Source: Halobacterium zhouii
GTDB lineage: Archaea > Halobacteriota > Halobacteria > Halobacteriales > Halobacteriaceae
DNA length: 64,000 nucleotides
Assembly: GCF_021249405.1 (NCBI RefSeq)
Contig: NZ_CP089593.1
Location: 2,294,001-2,358,000, forward strand
Direction of reading: 5' to 3'
Part shown: positions 35,411 through 44,986 of the stretch, piece after piece
Numbering within the stretch: position 1 is the stretch's first letter
Layout: every line of letters begins with the position of its first letter
Position numbers and translations under genes: made by a program
Notes under the pieces: generated by a model
The model's input: the letters and a program-made list of their open reading frames with translations, nothing else
Database searches by the model: none
What the model was told of the DNA's origin: nothing

Positions 35411-36325
35411 ATGACGAAGGTCAGCATCGTGGGTGCCGCCGGAACGGTCGGCGCGGCCGCGGGGTACAACCTCGCGCTGCGCGACGTCGCCGACGAACTC
35501 GTGTTCGTAGACATCCCCGACAAGGAGGACGAGACCATCGGCCAGGCTGCGGACGCCAACCACGGCGTCGCGTACGACGCCAACACGGAGGTCTACCAGG
35601 GCTCGTACGAGGACACCGCGGGCTCGGACGTGGTCGTCATCACTGCGGGCATTCCGCGCTCGCCCGGCGACTCGCGACTCGACCTCGCAGAGGACAACGC
35701 CCCCATCATGGAGGACATCGGCTCGTCGATCGCCGAGCACAACGACGACTTCGTCACGGTCACCACGTCGAACCCCGTCGACCTGCTGAACCGCCACCTC
35801 TACGAGACGGGCGACCGCGACCGCCACAAGGTCGTCGGCTTCGGCGGCCGCCTCGACTCCGCACGCTTCCGGTACGTGCTGAGCGAGCGCTTCGACGCGC
35901 CCGTGCAGAACGTCGACGCGACCATCCTCGGCGAGCACGGCGACGCACAGGTCCCCGTGTTCTCGAAGGTGCGCGTGAACGGCGTGGACCCCGAGTTCGA
36001 CGACAGCGAGCGCGAGGAGATCCTCTCGGACCTCCAGGAGTCCGCGATGAACGTCATCGAGCGCAAAGGCGCGACCCAGTGGGGCCCGGCAACGGGCGTC
36101 GCCCACACGGTCGAGGCCATCCTCCGGGACACCGGCGAGGTGCTCCCCGGCAGTGTCGTGCTCGACGGCGAGTACGGCCTCGAGGGCGTGGGCCTCGGCG
36201 TCCCAGTGAAACTCGGCTCGAACGGCGTCGAGGAGGTCGTGGAGTGGGACCTCACGGAGTACGAGCGCGACCAGCTCGGCGAGGCGGGAGAGAAACTGGG
36301 CGAGCAGTACGACAAGATCGCGTAG
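35411..36325 (+). CDS. mdh: Malate dehydrogenase
   Basis: 304 residues from the ATG at 35411 ([14 protein letters not shown]); a further upstream ATG adds four residues and is less consistent with the family. LDH-like halophilic malate dehydrogenase, oxidising malate to oxaloacetate in the citric acid cycle. NAD site [11 protein letters not shown] (residues 8-18), Asp in FVDIPD, substrate-loop arginines in [14 protein letters not shown], catalytic Asp/Arg in [10 protein letters not shown] and His in [14 protein letters not shown]. Length equals the well-studied Haloarcula enzyme (304). Convergent with copA. Confidence 0.97.
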   Translation: MTKVSIVGAAGTVGAAAGYNLALRDVADELVFVDIPDKEDETIGQAADANHGVAYDANTEVYQGSYEDTAGSDVVVITAGIPRSPGDSRLDLAEDNAPIMEDIGSSIAEHNDDFVTVTTSNPVDLLNRHLYETGDRDRHKVVGFGGRLDSARFRYVLSERFDAPVQNVDATILGEHGDAQVPVFSKVRVNGVDPEFDDSEREEILSDLQESAMNVIERKGATQWGPATGVAHTVEAILRDTGEVLPGSVVLDGEYGLEGVGLGVPVKLGSNGVEEVVEWDLTEYERDQLGEAGEKLGEQYDKIA

Positions 36326-36383
36326 CGGCGCGGACTGCGGTCGCAGGGCGGCACTGCGGTCGCGGGACGTTCTGGCTGACGGG

Positions 36384-39119
36384 TCAGCGGACCCGGCCGA
36401 GCAGTTCGTAGTCGTGGTCCGGGGTGTACTGCCGGAACACGAGGCTGTTGGTGAGCACAGACACCGACGAGAACGCCATGGCTCCCGCGGCGAGCGCCGG
36501 TTGGAGCAGGCCGAGCGACGCCAGCGGAATCATCGCGGTGTTGTACCCCAGCGCCCACACGAGATTCTGCTTGATCTTCGCGAGCGTCGCGTCCGAGATG
36601 CGGATGGCCTTCACCACGTCGACGGGATCGTCGCGCATCAACGTCACGTCCGCGGCCTCGAGGGCGACATCCGTCCCCGACCCGATAGCCGTGCCGACGT
36701 ACGCGACTGCGAGCGCCGGTGCGTCGTTGACGCCGTCGCCGACCATCATCGCCTTGCGGCCCTCCGACTGGATGGCTTCGACCGCGTCGGACTTGTCCTC
36801 GGGGAGCACCCCAGCGCGGACGTTCCCGGGGTCGATGCCGACCTGCTCGGCGACCGCCCGGGCGGTTCGCTCGTTGTCCCCGGTGAGCATCATCACGTCG
36901 ACGCCACGCTCCCTGAGGGCGCTCACCGCGTCTTTCGCGCTCTCCTTGACCGTGTCGGCGTCGGCGACCACGCCGACGAGTACGCCCTCGTCCGTGTCGG
37001 CTGGCACGCGAGCAACCAGCATCGCCGTCTTCCCCTCGTTCTCGAGACGTTCCATCGTCTCCGCCGCGGGCGAGGGGTCGATGCCGTTGTCGCGGAGGAG
37101 TTTCCGGTTGCCGACGAGGACCTCACTACCGTCGACGGTCGCCCGGACGCCGTGCCCGGGGACGTTCTCGAACTCGTCGGGGTCGGAGACGTCGATGCCG
37201 CGTTCCTCGGCGCCCTCGACGATGGCGCGAGCGAGGGGGTGTTCGCTGCCGCGTTCGGCGGTCGCCGCGAGACGCAGAACGTCGTCCTCGCTGAGCCGCT
37301 CACGTGCAGTCAGTTGACCTCCGTCGGACTGGAAGTCCGAGGAGCCTCGCTTCGCTTCACTCGGCTCACCCGCATCAGCGGCGGAGTCCCCACCGTCCGC
37401 AACCGGTTGGCCGTCGTCACCGAACACGACCACGTCGGTGAGTTCCATCTCGCCCTCGGTCAGGGTGCCGGTCTTGTCGAAGACCACCGTGTCGACGTCC
37501 TTCGCGCGCTCGAGGACGTCACCGCCCTCGAACAGGACGCCGTTCTGCGCCCCGATGGTGGTGCCGACCATCGTCGCGGCGGGCGTCGCCAGCCCGAGCG
37601 CGCAGGGACACGCGATGAGCACCGACGAGGCGAAGACGACCACGGCGAACTCGAACACCGAGACCGCGCCGCCCGCGACCACTGGGCCGCCAGCGACGAG
37701 GCCCCACAGCGGAAGCCACCCGACGAACCCCGCCAGTGCTTCCGGAAACAGGAACCAGACGGTGCCCCAGAAGAGGGCGTTCGCGATGACGGCGGGGACG
37801 AAGTACGCCGAGATGCGGTCTGCGAGGTTCTGGATGTCGGGCTGGCGAGACTGGGCCTCCTTTACGGTCTGGACGATCTGCTGGAGGGCGGTGTCCTCCC
37901 CGACCTTCGTCGCCTCCACGACGAGCACGCCGTTCTCGTTGATGGTCGACCCGACGACTTCGTCGCCGGCCGCCTTCTCGACAGGTACGGACTCGCCGGT
38001 CACCATCGACTCGTCGACCGCCGACTGCCCGTCCACGACGACGCCGTCGGTCGGAATCCGCTCGCCGGGCCGGACCTTCATCCGGTCGCCGACCTCGACG
38101 TCCGTCAGGGGGACTTCCGTCTCGTCTCCGTCCTCGTCGACGGCTTCGCCGTCTGCATGCGGCGTCTCCGACGCCGCTCTGTCGACGAGCACGGCCGTGT
38201 CCGCCTCTAGCTCCAGGAGCGTGCGGAGCGCGTCGCCGGCCTGGCTCTTCGAGCGCGCCTCGAGGTAGTTCCCGAGCGTGATGAACACGAGGATGAGCGC
38301 CGCCGTGTCGAAGTAGAGCCCCCCGGCGATCAGGCCCGCGAGCACCGCCACCGAGTAGACGTACGCCGTGCTCGAGCCGAGCGCGATGAGGACATCCATG
38401 TTGGCGCGCCCGTTCTTCACGAGCGCGTTGTACGCGTTCCTGTAGAACGGCGCGCCGAGGGCGACCTGGACGGGCGTCGCGAGCAGGAACTCGACCCACC
38501 CGAACTCGACGCCGAACACGGTCTCCGGGACGACCGCGCCGCCGAGCAGGAGCGAGTCGACGAGGAAGATCAGGAGCGGCGCCGACAGCGCCGCGCCGAA
38601 CAGGGTCAGCCGGAGCTGTCGCCGGGTCTCGGCTCGGCGCGCTGCGTCACGGGCGTCCTCGCCCGATTCACCGTCGCCCTCACCGTCGCCACTCGCGTGC
38701 TCACGGACCGGCGAGTAGCCCGCGTCCTCGATGGCGTCGTAGAGCTTGTCGAGGGAGATGTCCGCGGGGTTGTAGGTGACCTGTGCCTCGTCGGTCGCGT
38801 AGTTCACTTCCGCGTCCACGACGCCCGGCGCGGCCTCGAGTGCGGTCTCGTTGGTGTCCGCGCAGTTCGCGCAGGTCATGTCGGTGATGGCGATGGTCGC
38901 CGTCTCCGACACCACCCCGTACCCGGCGTTCTCGACGGCGTCGTAGAGCTCCTGCAGCGATACCGCCTCGGGGTCGTACTCGACGGAGCCCTCGTCGGTG
39001 GCGAAGTTCACGTTCGCCTCGGAAACCCCGTCGAGAGCCTCGAGTGCGTCCCCCACCGTCGCCGAGCAGTTGGCACACGACATCCCAGTGATGTCGAGGT
39101 GCGCGCGTCTCGATTCCAT
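36384..39119 (-). CDS. copA: Copper-translocating P1B-type ATPase
   Basis: 911 residues. Exports Cu(I) from the cytoplasm using ATP. Two N-terminal heavy-metal-associated domains: [11 protein letters not shown] (Cys15, Cys18) and [11 protein letters not shown] (near 81-91). Then eight membrane segments, transport motif [12 protein letters not shown] near 505, phosphorylation site [12 protein letters not shown] near 545, nucleotide-site [12 protein letters not shown], and hinge [18 protein letters not shown] near 790. Between the phosphorylation site and SEHP there is an extra Asp/Ser/Gln-rich piece (about 565-600) whose DNA contains a 7-bp stem, 3-nt loop hairpin. The copZ-like gene is divergent. 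Confidence 0.97.
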   Translation of the reverse strand: MESRRAHLDITGMSCANCSATVGDALEALDGVSEANVNFATDEGSVEYDPEAVSLQELYDAVENAGYGVVSETATIAITDMTCANCADTNETALEAAPGVVDAEVNYATDEAQVTYNPADISLDKLYDAIEDAGYSPVREHASGDGEGDGESGEDARDAARRAETRRQLRLTLFGAALSAPLLIFLVDSLLLGGAVVPETVFGVEFGWVEFLLATPVQVALGAPFYRNAYNALVKNGRANMDVLIALGSSTAYVYSVAVLAGLIAGGLYFDTAALILVFITLGNYLEARSKSQAGDALRTLLELEADTAVLVDRAASETPHADGEAVDEDGDETEVPLTDVEVGDRMKVRPGERIPTDGVVVDGQSAVDESMVTGESVPVEKAAGDEVVGSTINENGVLVVEATKVGEDTALQQIVQTVKEAQSRQPDIQNLADRISAYFVPAVIANALFWGTVWFLFPEALAGFVGWLPLWGLVAGGPVVAGGAVSVFEFAVVVFASSVLIACPCALGLATPAATMVGTTIGAQNGVLFEGGDVLERAKDVDTVVFDKTGTLTEGEMELTDVVVFGDDGQPVADGGDSAADAGEPSEAKRGSSDFQSDGGQLTARERLSEDDVLRLAATAERGSEHPLARAIVEGAEERGIDVSDPDEFENVPGHGVRATVDGSEVLVGNRKLLRDNGIDPSPAAETMERLENEGKTAMLVARVPADTDEGVLVGVVADADTVKESAKDAVSALRERGVDVMMLTGDNERTARAVAEQVGIDPGNVRAGVLPEDKSDAVEAIQSEGRKAMMVGDGVNDAPALAVAYVGTAIGSGTDVALEAADVTLMRDDPVDVVKAIRISDATLAKIKQNLVWALGYNTAMIPLASLGLLQPALAAGAMAFSSVSVLTNSLVFRQYTPDHDYELLGRVR
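37324..37367. repeat. In-frame hairpins inside copA
   Basis: TCGGACT-gga-AGTCCGA at 37324-37340, immediately followed by a weaker GAGCC...GGCTC pair at 37342-37367. They code for part of the acidic excursion [14 protein letters not shown], which is extra to the CopA family N-domain. Stem and loop sizes match those in the Bat-type regulator gene. Confidence 0.6.
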
Positions 39120-39446
39120 CTTGTTCTGTACTACGGGTTCCTACCTTAGTGGGTTTGCTACTCCGATGTCGGTGGTTTTCCCCAGATATATTTTGGATTC
39201 GAAAGCGTATCCGGGCTTATCACCTCTTGCTTCGAGGTGCCGCTGCGCTCCTCGAATCTGCGCTGTCGAGATGCCCGCGGCGGTGAGAAACGCTTCCGTC
39301 GCGTCGGTGCCGTGTGGACCGCTTCGTCCGAGAAACGCGAGACCGGGCGCCACTGTCCAACGCTGTTGGTTTTCGAACCCTACAGCGCCATTCGGCTTTG
39401 GTTTCGAAGCAGTAAGTGACAAAGAGCGGCCGCCCGTACAACTCGT
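39120..39446. promoter_or_regulatory. Divergent copA/copZ control region
   Basis: 327 bp between two divergent copper genes, with no credible gene. A repeated GGTTTTCGAA/GGTTTCGAA element lies at 39368-39379 and 39400-39408, 32 bp apart, close to the copZ side. It is a candidate operator for a metal-responsive regulator. TATA-like stretches (gatatattttgg) lie near 39185 on the copA side. Confidence 0.5.
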
Positions 39447-39644
39447 ATGACGCAGACAATCACCGTCGAAGGCATGACCTGCGGGCACTGCGAGCAGACA
39501 GTCGAGGACGCACTCGAGGGCGTGGACGGCGTCACGAGCGCGAACGCCGACCGCGAAACCGAGTCAGTGACAGTCGACGGGGACGCGGACTCCGACAGTC
39601 TCGTCCGGGCCGTCGACGACGCCGGGTACGACGCGTCGGCCTGA
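39447..39644 (+). CDS. copZ: Copper chaperone, CopZ-like HMA protein
   Basis: 65 residues, a single heavy-metal-associated domain. Metal motif GMTCGHCEQTVEDAL (Cys12, Cys15). It binds Cu(I) and hands it to CopA-type pumps or sensors. The size and position, divergent from copA, support the copper role. No signal peptide, so cytoplasmic. Confidence 0.92.
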   Translation: MTQTITVEGMTCGHCEQTVEDALEGVDGVTSANADRETESVTVDGDADSDSLVRAVDDAGYDASA

Positions 39645-39760
39645 CGGCGAGAACCAACGCGTCGGCTGTGAATCTCGTTCTTCTGCGAGCGCTCGTTCCG
39701 GACTCGTTACTCGCGTGGTGTGCCCTCCGCCGCTGTGCTGGTTCCTGGCGTGGCGAGTAG

Positions 39761-39865
39761 TTACGAGGGCGCGACCTCCTGTTGAACGTCACTCGTGACG
39801 TCGTCGTCGGCCTCCGCGTCCTCGCTCTCGCTCCAGACGGGCACCTCCTCCCACGGATGACACAT
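39761..39865 (-). CDS. Tiny acidic protein, 34 residues
   Basis: Starts MCHPWEEVPVWSESEDAE and ends QQEVAPS with a TAA stop. The composition is strongly acidic and the start context is followed by Cys-His. It lies between copZ (convergent, 116 nt away) and the ferredoxin gene (upstream on the same strand, 82 nt). I believe similar short MCH-starting proteins occur in haloarchaea but cannot name a family. Function unknown; coding status moderately likely. Confidence 0.45.
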   Translation of the reverse strand: MCHPWEEVPVWSESEDAEADDDVTSDVQQEVAPS

Positions 39866-39947
39866 GCTACCACGCGATACGCCCCTCGGCGTCAAAAGGT
39901 TTGCTCCGCTGGGCCGCGTCACCAGCGAACACGCGGAGCGGGCCGAC

Positions 39948-40193
39948 TCAGGGGATCAGTTGCTCGCCGTCGTCGTCGTAGACGGTGATGGCGTCCACGG
40001 GGCACGCACGCGCCGCGAACTTCGCGTCCAGTTCCGCGTCCTCGGGCACCTCGCGAGCGAACAGGTCCTCTTCGACCTCCTCGCTGTCCACCAGTACTGC
40101 CTTCCCCGCGTCCGTGTCCTCCTCGAACGCGTCCCACTCCGCGACGCACTGGAACATCCCGATGCAGGTGTCCCGGTCGAACTCGATTTGCAT
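39948..40193 (-). CDS. Single-cluster ferredoxin
   Basis: 81 residues. Cluster motif: DTCIGMFQCVAEW (Cys10, Cys16) and ARACPVDAI (one Cys plus Pro), with no central Cys of the usual CxxCxxC, where a Met is found. So only three cluster cysteines are visible and a [3Fe-4S] or labile cluster is possible. Acidic middle part (EEVEEDLFAREVPEDAE). Cytoplasmic electron carrier; the partner is unknown. It is distinct from the plant-type 2Fe-2S ferredoxin abundant in halophiles. Confidence 0.85.
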   Translation of the reverse strand: MQIEFDRDTCIGMFQCVAEWDAFEEDTDAGKAVLVDSEEVEEDLFAREVPEDAELDAKFAARACPVDAITVYDDDGEQLIP

Positions 40194-40284
40194 GGGTGTG
40201 TGTCGAATTCGCTCGCGTAAATCGTTGCCGGGCTAGTCGGGTTTTCGAATCCGGAAACCAACTTCTGGCCTAGTTTCAACACTC

Positions 40285-40550
40285 AGAAAGCCCCGGTGCT
40301 GTCGCGGTCGCTCGCCGGCATATCCTCTCAGTCGCTTCGCTCCTTCGAAGATAGGGGCCGCCGAGGCGACTACACGAGCGCGACAGCACCGCCCCTTTCA
40401 GTCCTCCCGTTGGCCGGTTGGTCAGCCGGTAGGTGGCGGGATTGAAAGGGGCGGCAGTCTCGGCGAAGGCAGGCGACGAAAGCACGTGAGCGACTGAAAG
40501 GAGCGAACGCGCGCAGCGAGTCTCCCGAGTCGAGACTGCCGGGGCTTTCT
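40285..40550. repeat. 266-bp element with 12-bp terminal inverted repeats
   Basis: Ends AGAAAGCCCCGG (40285-40296) and CCGGGGCTTTCT (40539-40550) are perfect inverted copies. Inside are nested pairs: GGTGCTGTCGCG/CGCGACAGCACC (40295-40306, 40379-40390) and GCCCCTTTCA with TGAAAGGGGC (40391-40400, 40443-40452). No target-site duplication is evident and no transposase, so it may be a MITE-like or structural element. The segment GGATTGAAAGGG also occurs near 59205 and is known to me as a frequent haloarchaeal spacer motif. Confidence 0.55.
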
Positions 40551-40618
40551 AAGCGTTCGTAGAACCAGTTCCGGCATCCACTCCAGAACCAAACACACCC
40601 GAAACTCCCGTGCGACAG

Positions 40619-40624
40619 TTTAAA
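40619..40624 (+). promoter_or_regulatory. TATA box of the Hel308 gene
   Basis: TTTAAA in gacagtttaaaccgg, 27-32 nt before the ATG at 40651. Confidence 0.55.
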
Positions 40625-40650
40625 CCGGAGGACGGCCCTACCTCGGTGCA

Positions 40651-43065
40651 ATGAACGTCGCGGAGCTCACGGGACTTCCAGACGGCGTCCCGGAGCACCT
40701 CGAAGGCGAGGGAATCGAGGAGCTCTACCCCCCGCAAGCCGAGGCAGTCGAGGCAGGCGTCACCGACGGAGAGAGCGTGGTGGCGAGCGTGCCGACGGCC
40801 AGCGGGAAGACGCTGATAGCCGAGTTGGGGATGCTGTCGGCCATCGAGCGCGGCGGCACCGCGCTGTACATCGTGCCGCTGCGCGCGCTGGCGGGCGAGA
40901 AGGCCACGGAGTTCGAGCAGTTCGAGCAGTACGGCCTCTCGGTGGGCGTCTCGACGGGGAACTACGAGAGTGACGGCGACCGGCTCGCGGACAACGACAT
41001 CGTCGTCGCGACGTCGGAGAAGGTGGACTCGCTGGTGCGCAACGGCGCGGACTGGATCGACGACCTGGCGTGCGTGGTGGCCGACGAGGTTCACCTCGTG
41101 GACGACGCGAGTCGCGGCCCCACGCTCGAGGTGACGCTGGCGAAACTCCGCCAGCGCGTGGCGGACCTCCAGGTCGTCGCGCTGTCGGCGACAGTCGGGA
41201 ACGCCGACGAGATAGCGGACTGGCTGGACGCCGAACTCGTGGACTCGGACTGGCGGCCCATCGACCTGCGGACCGGCGTCCACTACGGCCAGTCGGTGCA
41301 CTACGACGACGGCACCCAGGAGGAACTGTCGGGCGGGTCCCAGAGCCAGACGGCAGCCATCGTGGAGGACACGCTGCGGGACGACGGGTCGACGCTCGTG
41401 TTCGTGAACTCGCGGCGGAACGCGGAGGCCGCCGCGCGCCGGCTCGCGGACGTGTCGAGTGAGTCACTCGACGCCGAGCAGCGCGACCAGTTGCGGGAGG
41501 TCGCCGAGGAGATCCGGGGCGTGAGCGACACGGAGACGAGCGACGACCTGGCGGACGCCGTCGAGCAGGGCGCGGCGTTCCACCACGCCGGCCTCGCGCG
41601 CCAGCACCGCGAACTCGTGGAGGACGCGTTCCGCGACCGCCTCATCCGGGTGGTCGCGGCGACCCCCACCCTGGCGGCGGGCGTGAACACGCCGTCCCGC
41701 CGCGTAATCGTGCGGGACTGGCAGCGCTACGACGGCACCGCAGGCGGGATGCAGCCGCTTTCGGTGCTGGAAGTCCACCAGATGTTCGGGCGCGCCGGAC
41801 GGCCGGGCCTGGACCCGTACGGCGAGGCCGTGCTGCTGGCGAACAACCACGACGAACTCGAGGAGTTGTTCGACCGCTACATCTACGCCGACCCCGACCC
41901 CGTGCGCTCGAAACTCGCGGCGGAACCGGCGCTCCGAACCCACGTGCTCGCCGCCGTCGCCACCGGGTTCACGACGACGGAGGGCGCGCTCCACGAGTTC
42001 CTCGGGGAGACGCTGTACGCCGCCCAGACCGACGACCCGAGGCGTCTGAAGACCGTCGCGGAGGACGTGCTCGCGTATCTGGAGGCAAACGGGTTCGTGG
42101 AGAGTGACGGGGAGAACCTGGAGGCGACGACGACCGGCCACCTGGTGAGCCAGTTGTACGTCGACCCGATGAGCGCGGCGACGCTCATCGACGGCCTACG
42201 GGACGCCGCACGGCCGTCCACGGGGGCGAGCAGTGTGAAGCAGCGCGCGGGTGCGGATGCGGACAGCGGCGACGAGTCCGCTGGCTTCCAGACGGCCAAC
42301 GAGTTGCGCGAGGAGCGAGAGACGCCTGCTGGGGAGGACGGCGCAGCGAACGAGGGGGACGAGGACGCTCCGACTGCCGACCCGACGCCGCTGGGCCTCT
42401 ACCACCTCGTGAGTCGAACACCGGACATGTACGAACTCTACCTCCGGTCGGGGGACAACGAGAAGTACACGGAACTGGCGTACGAGCGTGAGACCGAGTT
42501 GCTCGGGAGCGCGCCGACGGAGTACGAGGACGCGCGCTGGGAGGACTGGCTGTCCGCGCTGAAGACCGCGAAACTGCTGGAGGACTGGGCCTCGGAACTG
42601 GACGAGGACCGACTCGCGGAGCGGTACGGCGTCGGGCCGGGGGACATCCGCGGGAAGGTAGAGACGGCGGACTGGCTGTTGCACGCCGCGGAGCGACTGG
42701 CCGGCGCACTGGACGTGGAGTGCGCGACGGCCGTCCGCGAAGCGCGCAAGCGCGTGGAGTACGGCGTGCGCGAGGAACTGCTCGACCTCGCTGGCGTGCG
42801 GGACGTCGGTCGGAAGCGTGCGCGTCGCCTCTACAACGCCGGCGTGGAGTCGCGGGCGGACCTCCGGAACGCGGAGAAGAGCGTGGTGCTGGGCGCGGTG
42901 CGCGGCCGCCGGAAGACCGCGCGCACGATTCTGCAGAACGTCGGCCACTCGGACCCCGACTTCGAGGGGGTGGACGCGGATTCGAGCGTGGCGGCGAGCG
43001 TGAGCGGTTCCGGCGATACAGAGGACGACGCTGAGGACCAGACGAGTCTCGGTGATTTCTCGTGA
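40651..43065 (+). CDS. hel308: ATP-dependent DNA helicase Hel308
   Basis: 804 residues. A 3'-5' superfamily-2 helicase that unwinds lagging-strand forks. Q-motif [11 protein letters not shown], Walker [16 protein letters not shown] (near 47-61), DEVH box [11 protein letters not shown] (near 144-154), motif [11 protein letters not shown], motif IV-VI through [20 protein letters not shown]. The C-terminal winged-helix, ratchet and HhH domains follow ([22 protein letters not shown]). An acidic insertion of ~50 residues ([14 protein letters not shown], then [14 protein letters not shown]) near 525-575 is halophile-specific. Its stop overlaps the start of the Cgi121 gene (GTGA). Confidence 0.97.
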   Translation: MNVAELTGLPDGVPEHLEGEGIEELYPPQAEAVEAGVTDGESVVASVPTASGKTLIAELGMLSAIERGGTALYIVPLRALAGEKATEFEQFEQYGLSVGVSTGNYESDGDRLADNDIVVATSEKVDSLVRNGADWIDDLACVVADEVHLVDDASRGPTLEVTLAKLRQRVADLQVVALSATVGNADEIADWLDAELVDSDWRPIDLRTGVHYGQSVHYDDGTQEELSGGSQSQTAAIVEDTLRDDGSTLVFVNSRRNAEAAARRLADVSSESLDAEQRDQLREVAEEIRGVSDTETSDDLADAVEQGAAFHHAGLARQHRELVEDAFRDRLIRVVAATPTLAAGVNTPSRRVIVRDWQRYDGTAGGMQPLSVLEVHQMFGRAGRPGLDPYGEAVLLANNHDELEELFDRYIYADPDPVRSKLAAEPALRTHVLAAVATGFTTTEGALHEFLGETLYAAQTDDPRRLKTVAEDVLAYLEANGFVESDGENLEATTTGHLVSQLYVDPMSAATLIDGLRDAARPSTGASSVKQRAGADADSGDESAGFQTANELREERETPAGEDGAANEGDEDAPTADPTPLGLYHLVSRTPDMYELYLRSGDNEKYTELAYERETELLGSAPTEYEDARWEDWLSALKTAKLLEDWASELDEDRLAERYGVGPGDIRGKVETADWLLHAAERLAGALDVECATAVREARKRVEYGVREELLDLAGVRDVGRKRARRLYNAGVESRADLRNAEKSVVLGAVRGRRKTARTILQNVGHSDPDFEGVDADSSVAASVSGSGDTEDDAEDQTSLGDFS

Positions 43066-43571
43066 GAGTCGTCGAGGGCGTCGCGGACGTCGGGAGCGTC
43101 GAGGAGTTCGTCGCGGACCTCGGCGCGGTCAGCGACGAGCACGACTGCGCGGTGCAGGCGTTCGACGCCGACTACGTGGCGGACCGCGACCACCTCGAAG
43201 CGGCCGTGACGCACGCGAACCGGTCGGTAGCGCGTGGCGTGGCGGTCGCCGACGAGCGGGCGGTCGAGATTCTGCTGTACGCGGCGGGCCGCCGGCAGAT
43301 CCGGGACGCCCTGGAGATGGGTGTGAGCGAGGGCGAGCAGGCGGTCGTGGTGGTCGTGGATGGGTCGGCCGACGCGAGGGACACGGACGAGAACGAGGCG
43401 GACGCGGCCGCCGACGTCGCGGCGTTGCTCTCGGAGCGCGAGACGCTGGGCGGCGACGCGGAGACGCTCGCTGGGTTCTTCGACGTGAGCGACGCGGAAC
43501 TGGACGCGGCGGCCGGCGACCTCGCGGGCGTCGTGCGGGAGCGCGTGGCGCTGCTGGACGTCGAGAAGTGA
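43062..43571 (+). CDS. cgi121: KEOPS complex subunit Cgi121
   Basis: 169 residues from a GTG start overlapping the Hel308 stop. Cgi121 binds tRNA for the KEOPS complex that makes t6A at position 37 of ANN-decoding tRNAs. Visible: [21 protein letters not shown] start, [36 protein letters not shown], the most conserved part of the family. A long Asp/Glu loop (near 104-124) is extra. Kae1, Bud32 and Pcc1 are not in the window. Pairing with Hel308 is a frequent haloarchaeal arrangement in my memory. Confidence 0.9.
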   Translation: MRVVEGVADVGSVEEFVADLGAVSDEHDCAVQAFDADYVADRDHLEAAVTHANRSVARGVAVADERAVEILLYAAGRRQIRDALEMGVSEGEQAVVVVVDGSADARDTDENEADAAADVAALLSERETLGGDAETLAGFFDVSDAELDAAAGDLAGVVRERVALLDVEK

Positions 43572-43627
43572 CCCGGTCGAAGTAACTGGCCAGCACCGTC
43601 TTCTTGTGGGCGTCGTTAGGTGTCCCT

Positions 43628-44140
43628 ATGGTAGACCGACAGGACGACGACCACGTCGAGGAGGCGGCACAGCGCGAGAACGAGCGCGCGGAGCACACCG
43701 AGGAGACCCTGGAGGCGGTGGACGCCGTGGTCGGGAATTCGAGTTACCCGACGAACGCGAGCGAACTGAACGAGACGTACGGGAACACACCGGGGGACCT
43801 GCGGAACGAGACGGAGTCCCTGGGGGACGTCTTCGACCGGATGGCGCCCGACCAGGAGTACGAGACCGAGCAGGAGGCGCGCGAGGCGGTGCTGGCGGAA
43901 CTGGAGGGCGAGTCGGGCGCCGGTCCCGGGGATCGCGCGGAGTACAGTTCCGACGAGGAGTTGGACGCGCTGGATTCGGAGCGCGAGGCGGACGTGCAAC
44001 GCTTCGAGGAGGGCGACGAGCGGACGCTAGACGCGGCGGGACACGGCGAGGAGCGTTCGAGTGAGCGGGGCCAAGAAAGTCGCGAGCAGGACGAACGGGA
44101 GCAATCCGAAGACGAACAGCGGAACCGGGAGCAAGAGTGA
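43628..44140 (+). CDS. DUF5789-like acidic haloarchaeal protein
   Basis: 170 residues from the ATG at 43628 (MVDRQDDDHVEEAAQREN). The core NSSYPTNASELNETYGN...ETESLGDVFDRM...EYETEQEAREAVLAEL matches the small haloarchaeal DUF5789 pattern, a YP...ELxxxYG motif followed by two helices. The C-terminal 60 residues are a low-complexity Glu/Arg/Gln/Ser tail. No enzyme motif. Function unknown. It converges on the zinc-ribbon gene, with a large palindrome between them. Confidence 0.75.
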   Translation: MVDRQDDDHVEEAAQRENERAEHTEETLEAVDAVVGNSSYPTNASELNETYGNTPGDLRNETESLGDVFDRMAPDQEYETEQEAREAVLAELEGESGAGPGDRAEYSSDEELDALDSEREADVQRFEEGDERTLDAAGHGEERSSERGQESREQDEREQSEDEQRNREQE

Positions 44141-44191
44141 CGGCACAGTAGAGCAGCCACCGGTGATTGTCATCCGTCACCGCACCACGTT

Positions 44192-44243
44192 CCAGTCGAA
44201 ACAGAGGGGTTGCGCCCGGGCGCAACCCCCTGGTTTCGGCTGG
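44192..44243. repeat. 52-nt near-perfect palindrome between convergent genes
   Basis: Arms CCAGTCGAAAC and GTTTCGGCTGG enclose GGGGTTGCGCCCGGGCGCAACCCC, with only four mispaired base pairs across both arms. A third half-site CCAGTCGAAAC lies at 44293-44303. It stands between two convergent genes and may act as a bidirectional terminator, a protein binding site, or a repeat. No T-run follows, which weakens a simple terminator reading. Confidence 0.75.
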
Positions 44244-44361
44244 TGGAAGGTCGTCCGTGGTCCTGTGCGGGTCGGTGCCGTCCCCGAACGCTCCAGTCGA
44301 AACGGCGCCCGCGGTCGGCGTGCGTGCGTCAGACAACCGGCGGACGGTGGCGGAAAACAGG

Positions 44362-44748
44362 TTACTTCTGGAACACGACGTCCGCGATGGTGTCGCGGTC
44401 GTAGCGCGCGTCGCAGTTCGGGTCGCCGCAGGTGTAGTCGTCGCCGCGGAGGTTCTGCATGCCGCCGTGGCCACAGGGGAGGGTGGTCCGCGAGCGCCGG
44501 ATGTCGCGAGCGACCTCGTACGCGCCGGCGTCCGTCCGGTACGTGTTCGGGTCGCCGCCCGCGTCGCCGACGCGCTTGATGACGCCGTGTTCGCGGAACC
44601 GGCGGAACACCCGACGCAGTTCGGCCGGAAGGTCCCGGAGCGCGTACTCCTCGGCGGGTGACGGGAGGCGAGTGGTGGCGTCGGGGTTCCCGCGGAGCAC
44701 GCTACGCGTGCCGTTAGCGACGCTGTTCGCGCGCGGGTCTACGGACAC
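44362..44748 (-). CDS. Winged-helix plus zinc-ribbon-like protein, unknown function
   Basis: 128 residues. The middle part (about 45-85) looks like a winged helix-turn-helix: VFRRFREHGVIKRVGDAGGDPNTYRTDAGAYEVA. The C-terminal part has LPCGHGG and YTCGDPNCDARYDRDTI, a CxH...C...C arrangement that could hold zinc. I do not recognise a family. The composition is less acidic than most neighbours. A DNA-binding role is inferred only from the fold pattern. Confidence 0.65.
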   Translation of the reverse strand: MSVDPRANSVANGTRSVLRGNPDATTRLPSPAEEYALRDLPAELRRVFRRFREHGVIKRVGDAGGDPNTYRTDAGAYEVARDIRRSRTTLPCGHGGMQNLRGDDYTCGDPNCDARYDRDTIADVVFQK

Positions 44749-44986
44749 CGTCGCTCACCCCGCTGGGCCGCCAGAACCGCAGTCAGTGTGGTCGTCATTC
44801 GTAGGGTCACCTGGACGCGACCACGTGCGTCTCACCCATATACCAAATCCTGCCGCGTGGTGAAAGTGAAAGTAATGTGGCCGAGGCGGTGCTGTCGCTC
44901 TCGGTCCGGGTAGCGGTGAGGAAAGAACCGGCCACCGGCAGTACGGGCTCCAACCCACGCCGGCGGCCGGCGGTCAGCGAGCGGTG

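Larger units (their letters stand above)
40194..40650. other. Divergent spacer with nested inverted repeats
   Basis: 457 bp between the ferredoxin and Hel308 genes. No credible gene. Contains a compound inverted-repeat element at 40285-40550 and the Hel308 TATA box. Confidence 0.6.

Noticed and set aside
39141..39488. An open frame between copA and copZ
   Set aside because: Composition is not acidic and there is no domain; it overlaps the copZ start and promoter elements.
40435..40460. CRISPR-like gggattgaaag
   Set aside because: Only single, non-regular occurrences with no spaced array; part of inverted-repeat elements instead.
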